A DNA stretch of 56,368 bases from Pseudomonas taiwanensis DSM 21245 (lineage in GTDB: Bacteria; Pseudomonadota; Gammaproteobacteria; Pseudomonadales; Pseudomonadaceae). The DNA lies in NCBI RefSeq assembly GCF_000425785.1, contig NZ_AUEC01000037.1, forward strand, positions 1 through 56,368. Direction: 5' to 3'. The notes under the pieces were generated by a model. It ran no database searches. It was not told where the DNA came from and worked only from the letters and a program-made list of their open reading frames with translations. Below, one piece after another: positions 1 to 5,951 of the stretch (positions are counted from its first letter, which is position 1; every line of letters begins with the position of its first letter). Position numbers and translations under genes: made by a program.

Positions 1-253
1 CACTGAACCGGCGAGAGCTCAGCGACCGGTCGAAGTAGCCGATGATGTAGGCGTCGTGCAGCTTGCAGAAGAACTGGCCGATGGTCAGGCCATCCCACAT
101 GCCGCCCCAGTAGGCGTGCCAGGTCTTGTCGTAGCAGCTGACGGTGATCTTTCCCTTGCAGGGTGCGAAGTCTTCGAGGTAGACGCTGATCGGGTCCAGG
201 CCTTCGGCGCCGGTGATCAGCAGCTTGGTGACTGTCGAGGTCTCGACTTGCAT
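1..253 (-). CDS. Conserved phage early protein of unknown function (3'-truncated by window edge)
   Basis: The visible 84 residues begin MQVETSTVTKLLITGAEGLD and contain a Tyr/Trp-rich stretch (CYDKTWHAYWGGMWDGLTIGQFF). This pattern is familiar from short uncharacterised proteins of lambdoid phage early-left operons, but no function is established. A GGAG lies nine bases before the ATG. The gene is the last visible member of the pL operon and is separated from its upstream neighbour by an oppositely oriented accessory gene. The 63-bp repeat shared with prophage B lies directly upstream of the start. The C-terminus is outside the window. Confidence 0.75.
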   Translation of the reverse strand, partial: MQVETSTVTKLLITGAEGLDPISVYLEDFAPCKGKITVSCYDKTWHAYWGGMWDGLTIGQFFCKLHDAYIIGYFDRSLSSRRFS

Positions 254-260
254 TGCGGTA

Positions 261-323
261 CTCCATGCATGCGCCGCCCTCCGTGGCCGGATGCGGCATG
301 GTGGCAATTTGGTTTTGGATGGG
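261..323. repeat. 63-bp direct repeat shared with prophage B, copy 1
   Basis: It is identical to 54499-54561 except for one base (T at 316, A in the other copy). It sits between a leftward early gene and a rightward accessory gene in both prophages. On the minus strand it carries a GGAGGG ribosome-binding-like sequence near the leftward gene start. On the plus strand its end (TTGGTTTTGGATGGG) leads straight into the accessory gene. It is probably a shared leader or regulatory junction at which accessory genes have been exchanged. Confidence 0.9.
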
Positions 324-368
324 GTATTACGGATGACCGGTATAGTGCCGATTGATTTGGAGGTCAGT

Positions 369-593
369 TTGAGCGAGTACAAAACCACGGTTGGCGAGCT
401 TCGGCGACAGCTTGCTTGCTATCCTGATGACGACGAAGTCATATTCGAGGGCGGGTTAACGCTGGGGCGGGTTAAGCGCCGCGGCCCTGACCTGGTGAGT
501 ATCGAATTCGCTGAGGTTCAGGCTTATTTAGATGCTGAATACAAGGCTGAAAATCCAGACGTCATGGTGGTGTTCCTCAAGCCTGAAGACTGA
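369..593 (+). CDS. Small acidic accessory protein, unknown function
   Basis: The 74-residue protein begins MSEYKTTVGELRRQLACYPD and has no recognised domain. A TTG start is chosen because GGAGG stands five bases upstream; an in-frame ATG at 333 would add 12 residues but has no good ribosome-binding site. It is transcribed against the surrounding leftward operon and occupies the same slot as the membrane protein at 54594-55289 in prophage B, next to the 63-bp repeat. That is the signature of an exchangeable accessory (moron) gene. Confidence 0.6.
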   Translation: MSEYKTTVGELRRQLACYPDDDEVIFEGGLTLGRVKRRGPDLVSIEFAEVQAYLDAEYKAENPDVMVVFLKPED

Positions 594-596
594 TCA

Positions 597-902
597 CTAA
601 TCGCAAATTCTGAGGACCTCGCGCGCCCGGAAAATCTCAAGCTTCCGCGCCACAGCTGGTGACACCGTGATTTCGTGGCGCGGAGGTGTCAGCAGCGGAA
701 GAGCACCGCCCGGGCCCAGCCCATGCAGGTGATGAATCATCAGCGTCATCGCCTCGCCCTGTTCCTCGATCCCGGCCCACTCCATCAGTTCCAGCAGGGC
801 CTGTTTAGTCCCTGGTCGAACCTTCAAGCGCAGGTCTTCTTCCTGCAGCTTGGCAGCCTTGGCGCGGCGCTTCTCGTCGCGGGCCTGCTGAGACATCGCC
901 AT
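597..902 (-). CDS. Small basic phage protein, possible DNA binding
   Basis: 101 residues with a Lys/Arg/Gln-rich N-terminus (QQARDEKRRAKAAKLQEEDL) followed by LRLKVRPGTKQALLELMEW and a predicted helical segment. The layout of a short beta strand then two helices resembles ribbon-helix-helix proteins, but this is weak. GGAGG lies six bases before the ATG. It belongs to the leftward early operon; its stop is convergent with the accessory gene ending at 593. No known function. Confidence 0.65.
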   Translation of the reverse strand: MAMSQQARDEKRRAKAAKLQEEDLRLKVRPGTKQALLELMEWAGIEEQGEAMTLMIHHLHGLGPGGALPLLTPPRHEITVSPAVARKLEIFRAREVLRICD

Positions 903-943
903 ACGGCACCTCCTTCAATCCGCTGGGCGGTAGGTTGAACTGA

Positions 944-1138
944 TCACGCCGCCTTGTTCTTTGCAGCGCGTTTCGGATTTTTCTGTTCAATCTCAAGATC
1001 CATGTCGTTCCAGCCGGCCAAGAACCAGGCCCCATGGAACGTGTGATAGGCGAATGGGTTGGCCATCTTGCCGCCACCGTTTCGGCGGCATTCCCGGCCA
1101 AGGTAGTAGACGCTGGGGTGCTCGCCGTGCTCGTTCAT
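944..1138 (-). CDS. RMF/CrpP-like small protein, unknown role
   Basis: 64 residues containing NPFAYHTFHGAWFLAGWNDM. The spacing of an NP(F/Y) motif, an aromatic AW and a GWxxxD resembles the ribosome modulation factor / CrpP family of very small proteins. Length fits. This is motif similarity seen by eye, not a profile match. It lies three bases downstream of the HTH gene (stop at 1142) in the same operon, so it is probably co-translated. If the family is right it may act on ribosomes during infection; that is inference. Confidence 0.6.
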   Translation of the reverse strand: MNEHGEHPSVYYLGRECRRNGGGKMANPFAYHTFHGAWFLAGWNDMDLEIEQKNPKRAAKNKAA

Positions 1139-1141
1139 GGC

Positions 1142-1654
1142 CTACCCCTGGCGCCGCTGAACTGGAAAATCAATGCCGAACTCATCGAGGATCCGCACAA
1201 GCCGACAGTTGCCGATACCCAGCTCAGACGTGGTCCGGCATCTGGACTTGCCAGCATCACGCATGGCAATGATCTTGTCGGCCAGGTCGCGATCCTCCTG
1301 GCTCGGTTCGGCATTTACCTTCGCCGGTCTGGCTGACTTAGTCGGGTTGAAGAATCTGAATCCTCCCCGCGCCGCTACGCCCCATAGAGCGGTCTTGGTT
1401 TCGCCCAGGAGCTCTGCGACCTCACCACAGGTCATGGTCTTGGCGAACTCTTCGATCTTGGCTGTACGGGCCTTGGCGCGGCTTTTGCGCTCGCCGCCGC
1501 GCTCCTGCTTGATTGGCTTGGCCGGCTTTGGCTTTGGTTCGGGATGCTTGCGCTGCCGAAATGGCACGTATTCGAAGCCCTCCAGCACGACCAGCTGGCC
1601 GCCAGATGCGAAGAAGGCAGCCTTCGCTGCCTCCAGGTCGATTGATTGGTCCAT
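1142..1654 (-). CDS. Helix-turn-helix protein of the early-left operon, paralogue in prophage B
   Basis: 170 residues. The middle carries AKTMTCGEVAELLGETKTALWG, a convincing helix-turn-helix, and the C-terminus (ADKIIAMRDAGKSRCRTTSELG, then LVRILDEFGIDFP) looks like a second one. A Lys/Pro-rich linker separates an N-terminal region. The protein at 55381-55935 in prophage B shares both motifs in the same order, so the pair are diverged relatives. Two DNA-contacting modules suggest a transcription regulator or DNA architectural protein; the target is unknown. Start MDQSIDLEAAKAAFF is preferred over a longer ORF lacking a ribosome-binding site. Confidence 0.75.
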   Translation of the reverse strand: MDQSIDLEAAKAAFFASGGQLVVLEGFEYVPFRQRKHPEPKPKPAKPIKQERGGERKSRAKARTAKIEEFAKTMTCGEVAELLGETKTALWGVAARGGFRFFNPTKSARPAKVNAEPSQEDRDLADKIIAMRDAGKSRCRTTSELGIGNCRLVRILDEFGIDFPVQRRQG

Positions 1655-1661
1655 GGGCGCC

Positions 1662-2225
1662 TCACTTGATGCGGATCGAGCTCTCGCCGCGCTCAAGATG
1701 CGCCCAGCCTGGCTCGGGGATGAGTTCGTGCTCGCAGTCTTCGCCTGCGGCCATGCGCTTGCGGACAGCTTCGTTGTGCTCGCGGTCGGCCTTGAGCTTG
1801 GCGGCGATGGCGTTCTTGTCCGGTGCGATTTTGGTCACCACCGACGTCAGCTCATCGGGTACCGCCTGCTCGTTATCGACGATCACCTTTTCCTTTCCGG
1901 CTACCAGGCTGATGGTGAACAGCGGGCGCTTGATCGACTTGATGTTTGCGGCATCCATGTTCCGGCGCAGGTAGTCGGTGATGGCTGTCACGCTGTTGGC
2001 CTTGATGCGCTTGAGCTCGCTCAGGCGGTTGATCTCGGCGTCGATCGCGCCAATGTCGCCCTCGATGTTGCGGCGCAGCATCACGATGCTGTCGGCCTTA
2101 ACCTCGAATTCGCCCTGGATACCGGCCATGGTGTCCTGAATGGCCTGCTTGAGACCTTCGTCGTCGGTGTCACACATGGCAGCCAATTCGGCCATCTGAC
2201 CGGTGAGTGCGTAGAGCTGGGTCAT
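1662..2225 (-). CDS. Gp157-family phage protein
   Basis: 187 residues. The N-terminal 110 residues are helical and include an IDAEINRLSELKRIKANSV segment, a coiled-coil characteristic of the siphovirus Gp157 family, followed by DYLRRNMDAANIKSIKRPLFTISL, the conserved family core. Gp157 proteins are found next to single-strand annealing or recombination genes and were reported in streptococcal phages as linked to phage resistance; the biochemical role is not settled. Here the start overlaps the stop of the annealing protein by four bases (ATGA), which indicates translational coupling. Confidence 0.85.
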   Translation of the reverse strand: MTQLYALTGQMAELAAMCDTDDEGLKQAIQDTMAGIQGEFEVKADSIVMLRRNIEGDIGAIDAEINRLSELKRIKANSVTAITDYLRRNMDAANIKSIKRPLFTISLVAGKEKVIVDNEQAVPDELTSVVTKIAPDKNAIAAKLKADREHNEAVRKRMAAGEDCEHELIPEPGWAHLERGESSIRIK

Positions 2226-2953
2226 GCTGCGGCCTCCTGCGGTTTGCCGGCTTCGAGGTTCTTCAATTCAAGGGAGATACGGGCGGCGCCTTTCTCATCC
2301 TTGCGGCCGATGAGCTTGCGCACGGCATGGTCGTGGATCTTCTTGCGCTCATGCGGCGTCACCGCCCTCTGCATGGTCTCGATCGTGTCCTTGATGAAGT
2401 CCAGGCGCTGTTGCTGTTGGCGTTCGATCTCGGCCTGACGGTCCTCGGCCTGTTCAATCGCCTGCTCAGCCTGTAGTTGCTGGACGTAGTTCACGTCATC
2501 GAACATGCCCAGGAACACGTCCGCGCTGAAGCCCAGCATGGACAGGGCTTTCTTGATGGCGTCGGTCAGCGACTTCTTCGGCGCCTCGCCATCAGTGGTC
2601 ATGCCGTACTTGGTCTTGTACTGGTACCGGGTGCACCCGTACTGCTCGACCTCGCCGCGCTGGCCGTCCTGCATGAACCAGAGCTGGATCTTGACGGTGT
2701 GGCCGATCTCCCGGCCCAAGCAGATTCGCTTGTCGCCTTCACCGGAAAACACCTCGTGGCCGTCGTCGAATCGCTCTTCGAGGACCTTCCAACCCCAGCC
2801 GATGCCAACCGGTCCGAACACTTCGGTCGCCTTCATGACCATCGCGGTGCCGTTCAAGCTTGTGATCTTCTGGCCGCCGACCTCGGCGTTCTTGGTGTAG
2901 CGGGTATCGGTGGTCTGCACCTGCTCCCAGATGCGCATGTTGGTAGTGGACAT
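2222..2953 (-). CDS. Single-strand annealing recombination protein (Rad52-like)
   Basis: 243 residues. The core, about 25-150 (KITSLNGTAMVMKATEVFGP, GIGWGWKVLEERF, and APKKSLTDAIKKALSMLGFS), matches phage recombination proteins usually grouped with the Rad52/Sak fold. The C-terminus is a Gln/Glu-rich helix. Such proteins anneal single-stranded ends during phage recombination and genome circularisation. Position upstream of and overlapping Gp157 in the pL operon fits a lambda Red-like role; no exonuclease gene is visible beside it. ATG at 2953 is preferred to a TTG 18 bases upstream. Family assignment is from motif memory, so the superfamily name is less sure than the function. Confidence 0.75.
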   Translation of the reverse strand: MSTTNMRIWEQVQTTDTRYTKNAEVGGQKITSLNGTAMVMKATEVFGPVGIGWGWKVLEERFDDGHEVFSGEGDKRICLGREIGHTVKIQLWFMQDGQRGEVEQYGCTRYQYKTKYGMTTDGEAPKKSLTDAIKKALSMLGFSADVFLGMFDDVNYVQQLQAEQAIEQAEDRQAEIERQQQQRLDFIKDTIETMQRAVTPHERKKIHDHAVRKLIGRKDEKGAARISLELKNLEAGKPQEAAA

Positions 2954-3127
2954 TGGAAAACCTCGCGCCAAGCCGGCGCCGTCAGTTGAAAGGGGAAATG
3001 CCAGGTCACCCAGGCACGGGGTACGTTCCAGGCACTGGCTGCGGTGGATGGTTGCGCGCTCTCGCCGCTTACGCTCCCGAAGGGGTACGGTTATCCCGAA
3101 GGCCCGCCGTGCTCGGGTGCGTGTGAT

Positions 3128-3241
3128 TCAGGAAGTGATGCAGCCGGCCCAGGCGCTCGCAAGCATCCAGGCGGTGCAGATGAGTAGCGTGGTGAAGCTG
3201 CCGCGCCAGAATGCCCAGCGGCGGGCTTGCTGGCGGGTCAC
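3128..3241 (-). CDS. 37-residue membrane peptide of the early operon
   Basis: A GTG start overlaps the previous stop codon (GTGA). The peptide has an Arg/Gln/Trp-rich N-terminus (TRQQARRWAFWRG) followed by one hydrophobic segment (FTTLLICTAWMLASAWAG), so it should be a single-pass membrane peptide with the N-terminus inside. Small membrane peptides are common in phage early regions; function unknown. The tight overlap and consistent membrane design are the main evidence. About 175 bases without a clear gene follow before the annealing-protein start. Confidence 0.55.
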   Translation of the reverse strand: MTRQQARRWAFWRGSFTTLLICTAWMLASAWAGCITS

Positions 3242-3453
3242 GATCGGACCTCATAGGCCAGCGTGCACATGCCGCAGAGGTAGGCCCGGCCCGACCAAGC
3301 TGCCGGGTTCTCGATGTGGGCCAGGCGCGCCTGGTTCATGGCGTCCTCCATGGTCAGGCCCTTGAACACCATCAGGATGCGGTCATCTGGCACGGCCTGG
3401 GCAACCTCGGCCACCTGGTCGTCGATGATCGACGGGAAGATCGGCGTAGTCAT
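3238..3453 (-). CDS. Hypothetical early phage protein
   Basis: 71 residues beginning MTTPIFPSIIDDQVAEVAQA, with a pair of cysteines near the C-terminus (LCGMC). No domain recognised. Its ATG overlaps the stop of the gene at 3450-3653 (ATGA), and its own stop overlaps the GTG of the membrane peptide, so it lies inside a tightly coupled operon. Confidence 0.7.
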   Translation of the reverse strand: MTTPIFPSIIDDQVAEVAQAVPDDRILMVFKGLTMEDAMNQARLAHIENPAAWSGRAYLCGMCTLAYEVRS

Positions 3454-3653
3454 GCAGCCTCCTTGCGCCGAACGGCAATATGCCGAATGCGCTCGCAGTA
3501 GTGTTTGAACTCGTTTGAGTCGATGACGAGGATGGAGAAGTAGGCGACGACCATCGTCTCGGCCTTCGCATCCTCCACCGGGCCTGAGCCCGGCAGAAGC
3601 ATCGTCTCAATCGCGGCCTCAATGGCGCTGGTAGCGATGCTGTGAAGGCTCAT
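3450..3653 (-). CDS. Hypothetical early phage protein
   Basis: 67 residues (MSLHSIATSAIEAAIETMLL at the start, basic RRKEAA end). No recognised domain. Both ends overlap neighbours by four bases (ATGA), consistent with translational coupling in the pL operon. Confidence 0.7.
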   Translation of the reverse strand: MSLHSIATSAIEAAIETMLLPGSGPVEDAKAETMVVAYFSILVIDSNEFKHYCERIRHIAVRRKEAA

Positions 3654-4066
3654 AGCCTTGCCTCGTCGGCGTCGTAGCTCAGGCCCTGGTCGACGTACTG
3701 CTCAAGCATTGCCTCGGCGATCTCGTACAGCTTGCCGTTTGCGTGATTGCTCTGGCCGACGATGTCCTCGACCATGCTTTTCACCGGGCCGCCGGTCAGG
3801 GCCTGTAGAAGAAGCTGGGCAAGGGCGGTGATGTCGTCCTGCTCTGCTTCCTGCAGCGACCGAAGGTGCTCGGCGACCTTGGCCACGAACTGCTCTTGGC
3901 GCACGCCCACCGGGCCGCCAAAACGCTGCGGGATCAGAACATCGCAGCCGCCGACCAGCTCCTCGGCCTTGCTCTCGATCCAGTTCTGCGCCGCCTCCTG
4001 ATACGCAGAGTCGTCATCCGGCTCAGCATGGTCATACCGCCATTGTGCTGCTCGAAGTGCGCCCAT
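3650..4066 (-). CDS. Hypothetical acidic early phage protein
   Basis: 138 residues, largely helical and acidic; it contains a short QRFGGPVGVRQEQFVAKVAE segment and an acidic C-terminus (YDADEARL). No family recognised. It heads a four-gene block with overlapping start and stop codons. The 195 bases upstream to the next gene form the structured element at 4092-4250. Confidence 0.7.
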   Translation of the reverse strand: MGALRAAQWRYDHAEPDDDSAYQEAAQNWIESKAEELVGGCDVLIPQRFGGPVGVRQEQFVAKVAEHLRSLQEAEQDDITALAQLLLQALTGGPVKSMVEDIVGQSNHANGKLYEIAEAMLEQYVDQGLSYDADEARL

Positions 4067-4091
4067 GGCGTCCTCCTAGTTGGTTGTGCGG

Positions 4092-4163
4092 CCGCATTGG
4101 CCAGACGTCAGGCGCGGGTGACCAAACCCACCGTGAAAGGTGGCCTGGCGCCTGCCAATGCGG
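4092..4163. repeat. Nested triple-stem inverted repeat in early operon
   Basis: Three nested perfect stems: CCGCATTGGC (4092-4101) with GCCAATGCGG (4154-4163), CAGGCGC (4109-4115) with GCGCCTG (4148-4154), and CCACC (4128-4132) with GGTGG (4139-4143). The whole 72 bases can fold into one branched rod in either strand. There is no T-tract, so it is not a simple terminator. It is one of several such elements in the pL transcript. Confidence 0.85.
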
Positions 4164-4183
4164 TCGTATGTGAAGGGAAGGGG

Positions 4184-4250
4184 TGCAGGCGGGAGGCGCT
4201 TCCCTCCATGCGTCGAGTCTGGCCAGCTGATGCCCTCGGACTCGCCTGCA
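4184..4250. repeat. Second inverted repeat of the 4.1-4.25 kb gap
   Basis: TGCAGGCG (4184-4191) pairs with CGCCTGCA (4243-4250), with further internal pairing (GAGTC with GACTC). With the preceding element it fills the whole gap between the coding regions at 4066 and 4260. No open reading frame with a ribosome-binding site was found here. Confidence 0.75.
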
Positions 4251-4259
4251 AAAAGGGTG

Positions 4260-4424
4260 TTACTGGTCAGCCTTGAGGTGGGCGATTGCCACCCGGTAGG
4301 CCGCTGCGTTGTCACGCTCAAGCTTGGCTTGCTCGTGATTGCCCTCGGCCTCGTTGATCGGCGCGTTGGTTTCGCAAACCTGAGCGCTGACCTCCAGCTG
4401 GGCGATAGCTGCTGCGTGCTTCAT
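4260..4424 (-). CDS. 54-residue helical early protein
   Basis: The sequence MKHAAAIAQLEVSAQVCETN continues as an uninterrupted amphipathic, Ala/Glu-rich helix to a DQ end. GGAG lies seven bases before the ATG. Codon use looks like the neighbouring phage genes. Function unknown; the helix could be a small coiled-coil partner protein. The gene is flanked on both sides by large inverted repeats. Confidence 0.6.
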   Translation of the reverse strand: MKHAAAIAQLEVSAQVCETNAPINEAEGNHEQAKLERDNAAAYRVAIAHLKADQ

Positions 4425-4449
4425 GGGGTTCTCCTGATGATGCGGGGTG

Positions 4450-4549
4450 CATCGGACTGGGCTCGTGAAGGCTGGGCAATCGACCGGTTATCCGCGTCGA
4501 GGTGGCCACCCCGCTGTTTGCTTACAGCTCATCCGAGCCCAGTCCGATG
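4450..4549. repeat. Inverted repeat with perfect 16-bp arms
   Basis: CATCGGACTGGGCTCG (4450-4465) and CGAGCCCAGTCCGATG (4534-4549) are exact reverse complements around a 68-base loop, which itself contains the palindrome GGTGGCCACC (4501-4510). It occupies the gap between the 54-residue gene and the gene at 4582-4788. No T-tract follows on either strand. The arms are too long and exact for chance in a region this size. Confidence 0.9.
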
Positions 4550-4581
4550 AACCCTGCGATGGGGAGCAGGGCATCGGGCAG

Positions 4582-4788
4582 TTAACGACAGGCTGTCGTG
4601 GCGCTCTCAGCCTTGGCCGTGGCGCTTGCTTGCTGCTCGACCAGTTTGCCTATCAGCACTTTTCGATCCTCAAGCGAAAGGCTCCATGCTGCGTAGTAGA
4701 TGCCTTCGTCGATGGTGCCGTCGTACTCCATGGTGGAGTTCGGATCCCAGAGCTTGTACTTGATGCGGTTGGTTGGCCGCTTCGCCAT
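4582..4788 (-). CDS. Hypothetical early phage protein
   Basis: 68 residues starting MAKRPTNRIKYKLWDPNSTM with an acidic centre and a DRKVLIGKLVEQQ segment near the end. The ATG at 4788 is preferred because GGAGGG precedes it. The VIGKL-like motif recurs in the interrupted frame just upstream (4909-5103), hinting that the two are distant relatives. No function known. Confidence 0.65.
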   Translation of the reverse strand: MAKRPTNRIKYKLWDPNSTMEYDGTIDEGIYYAAWSLSLEDRKVLIGKLVEQQASATAKAESATTACR

Positions 4789-4810
4789 CGTCTTGCCCTC
4801 CAGGGCGGTT

Positions 4811-4880
4811 GATTTCCCAGATGCCACTCATGGAATGGCACCTGGTGAAATCCCGGCCTCGCTACTGGCGACAGGCCGGG
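4811..4880. repeat. Two adjacent hairpins upstream of the 4582-4788 gene
   Basis: The first stem is GATTTC..CAG.TGCCA (4811-4826) against TGGCA.CTG..GAAATC (4836-4852), a long interrupted stem with a nine-base loop. The second is CCCGGCCT (4852-4859) against AGGCCGGG (4873-4880). Neither has a T-tract. They continue the pattern of a strong foldback in every gap of this operon. Confidence 0.75.
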
Positions 4881-4908
4881 GTATTGCGTCAGCGGTGGTC
4901 GCTCGAGC

Positions 4909-5103
4909 TCAGCCGCCGACGGCCCTGCTCTCAGTTCGGTTGGCCTTGAGCTTCCCTATCACCTCGCGTCGATCGGCCTCGGCGGGGTGGTCGCTGGGTA
5001 AGGTGTTCGCTACACGACTGCCGACTGCAGCTCTGCGGCCCGCTGGGTGGGGCAGTCCGTCGTGGGGTGCCGGTCCGTGTTCCGGCTGGTCTATCTACTT
5101 CAT
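4909..5103 (-). pseudogene. Early gene with in-frame amber at codon 3 (or two-codon minigene)
   Basis: A near-perfect Shine-Dalgarno (AAGAGGAGGAA) lies nine bases before ATG AAG TAG. Beyond the TAG the same frame stays open for 61 more codons, with protein-like content ending DRREVIGKLKANRTESRAVGG. Either a 64-residue gene has acquired a nonsense codon at codon 3, or this is a two-residue minigene of the kind known from lambda bar, or the TAG is read through. It would be the first gene after the pL leader. Confidence 0.5.
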
Positions 5104-5130
5104 GGGCAGGTTCCTCCTCTTGGTTAATCG

Positions 5131-5318
5131 CTGCTCGCGCTGTGCCAGGCACCGACGCCCGTTCTAAGGGCATCCCGGCAGGGAGCGTTTGCAGCGCAAC
5201 CCTCCATCCGCTTTCCGTGGCCCGGCCAATGTTCCTGCCGCGCTGACGTTCCGCCTGATTTCGAGCTGGCCAGTTCCAGAGCTGGCATGGGGATCGAATT
5301 TGTTGCTCGCGCTGTGCC
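5131..5318. repeat. 15-bp direct repeat in pL leader
   Basis: TGCTCGCGCTGTGCC occurs at 5132-5146 and again at 5304-5318. The 310 bases between pL and the first Shine-Dalgarno contain no convincingly supported gene. A possible basic ORF (ATG at 5346, minus strand, 73 codons) has no ribosome-binding site, so I do not call it as an N analogue. Confidence 0.5.
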
Positions 5319-5351
5319 GTTGCCGGGATCGATCCGCGAGGTTCCCATCAA

Positions 5352-5363
5352 TGTGAAAGAGCG
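5352..5363 (-). promoter_or_regulatory. boxA-like antitermination site of the pL transcript
   Basis: The minus strand reads CGCTCTTTCACA, one base from the bacterial boxA consensus (C/TGCTCTTTAACA) and close to lambda nutL boxA. It is about 50 bases downstream of the expected pL start, the usual place for a nut site. A clear boxB hairpin was not found beside it, although a palindrome (GGATCGATCC) lies just downstream. Confidence 0.6.
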
Positions 5364-5416
5364 GCGGCCTGTGAGGGCCTCTGCAGTCCCTCGTGAGTGA
5401 CTGCTGTGTTGAGGCA

Positions 5417-5458
5417 AATATCACGCAATGTGTTTTTTATGTCAACACGTAATGTGAT
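5417..5458 (-). promoter_or_regulatory. pL promoter with two overlapping repressor operators (oL)
   Basis: On the minus strand TTGACA (5440-5445) and GATATT (5417-5422) are separated by 17 bp, a near-consensus sigma70 promoter pointing into the early operon. Two 15-bp dyads overlap it: ATCACGCAATGTGTT (5420-5434, over the -10 side) and AACACGTAATGTGAT (5444-5458, over the -35). They are 24 bp apart and share the half-site (A/T)(A/T)CAC with the sites between cI and cro. CI binding here should silence the left operon. Confidence 0.85.
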
Positions 5459-5541
5459 TTATTTTTTCGAGGCCGTGTTGAAATTCTTCCAAGCGAAGCG
5501 TGTTCACCTTTCACAAGGCGTGATGTATGCTTCGCTTAATA

Positions 5542-5557
5542 CTGGATGGATGTACAG
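5542..5557 (+). promoter_or_regulatory. LexA-like (SOS) box upstream of DUF1654 gene
   Basis: CTGGATGGATGTACAG differs from the CTGT-N8-ACAG LexA core at one position and is flanked by TA and TTA as in strong boxes. It is 16 bases upstream of the DUF1654 start codon, between the start and any promoter. SOS control of that gene is an inference. Confidence 0.45.
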
Positions 5558-5573
5558 TTAACGGAGGAAGGAA

Positions 5574-5900
5574 ATGGCCAAGCAGAAGAAGTCGGCGCCG
5601 CAAGCGCGTCAGGAAATGACCGGGCTGGAACGCCTGGGGCTGCGGGTCTCATCGATGATCAACCACCCGATCGCGCAGGCTCAGCGCTGGGTGACTATCC
5701 ATCGCCTGGACACGGACGGTGACATGGAGTGGGAGGAGGTGATGGGCCTGCTGGCCGAGACGCCGGAACTGGACCTGGCGTTCAATGACGACGACAGCGT
5801 GACGGTTCGGTGGGAGCCGCAGAGCGCAGACGATCGAGACGACCTGGTCGCGGAAAGGGATTGGGAGGAGGAGAAGGCGGAGGAAGAGGCGCCTTTCTGA
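5574..5900 (+). CDS. DUF1654 family protein
   Basis: 108 residues with a basic N-terminus, a TGLERLGLRVSSMINHP motif, WVTIHRLD and an acidic tail rich in Glu/Asp. This matches a small protein family common in Pseudomonas genomes and prophages (DUF1654), function unknown. A GGAGGAAGG ribosome-binding site precedes the ATG. It is transcribed away from pL and may be SOS-responsive because of the LexA-like box at 5542. The acidic tail suggests a nucleic-acid mimic or a basic partner. Confidence 0.75.
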   Translation: MAKQKKSAPQARQEMTGLERLGLRVSSMINHPIAQAQRWVTIHRLDTDGDMEWEEVMGLLAETPELDLAFNDDDSVTVRWEPQSADDRDDLVAERDWEEEKAEEEAPF

Positions 5901-5907
5901 CGAGCAC

Positions 5908-5930
5908 AAAAAAGCCCGCGCTATGCGGGC
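5908..5930 (-). terminator. Intrinsic terminator for the lipoprotein gene at 5952
   Basis: Stem GCCCGC-N5-GCGGGC; on the minus strand it is followed by six T. It ends the leftward lipoprotein gene and, lacking a T-tract, is weak for the rightward DUF1654 gene. Confidence 0.85.
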
Positions 5931-5951
5931 CTATATGAGACTTGAGGACGG

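Noticed and set aside
1173..2438. A 421-codon rightward frame across the early-left genes
   Set aside because: Opposes three genes with conserved motifs and ATGA overlaps; composition is that of a shadow frame.
4931..5173. An 80-codon Arg/Pro-rich frame that could be an N-like protein
   Set aside because: No ribosome-binding site, and the alternative frame with a perfect Shine-Dalgarno overlaps it.
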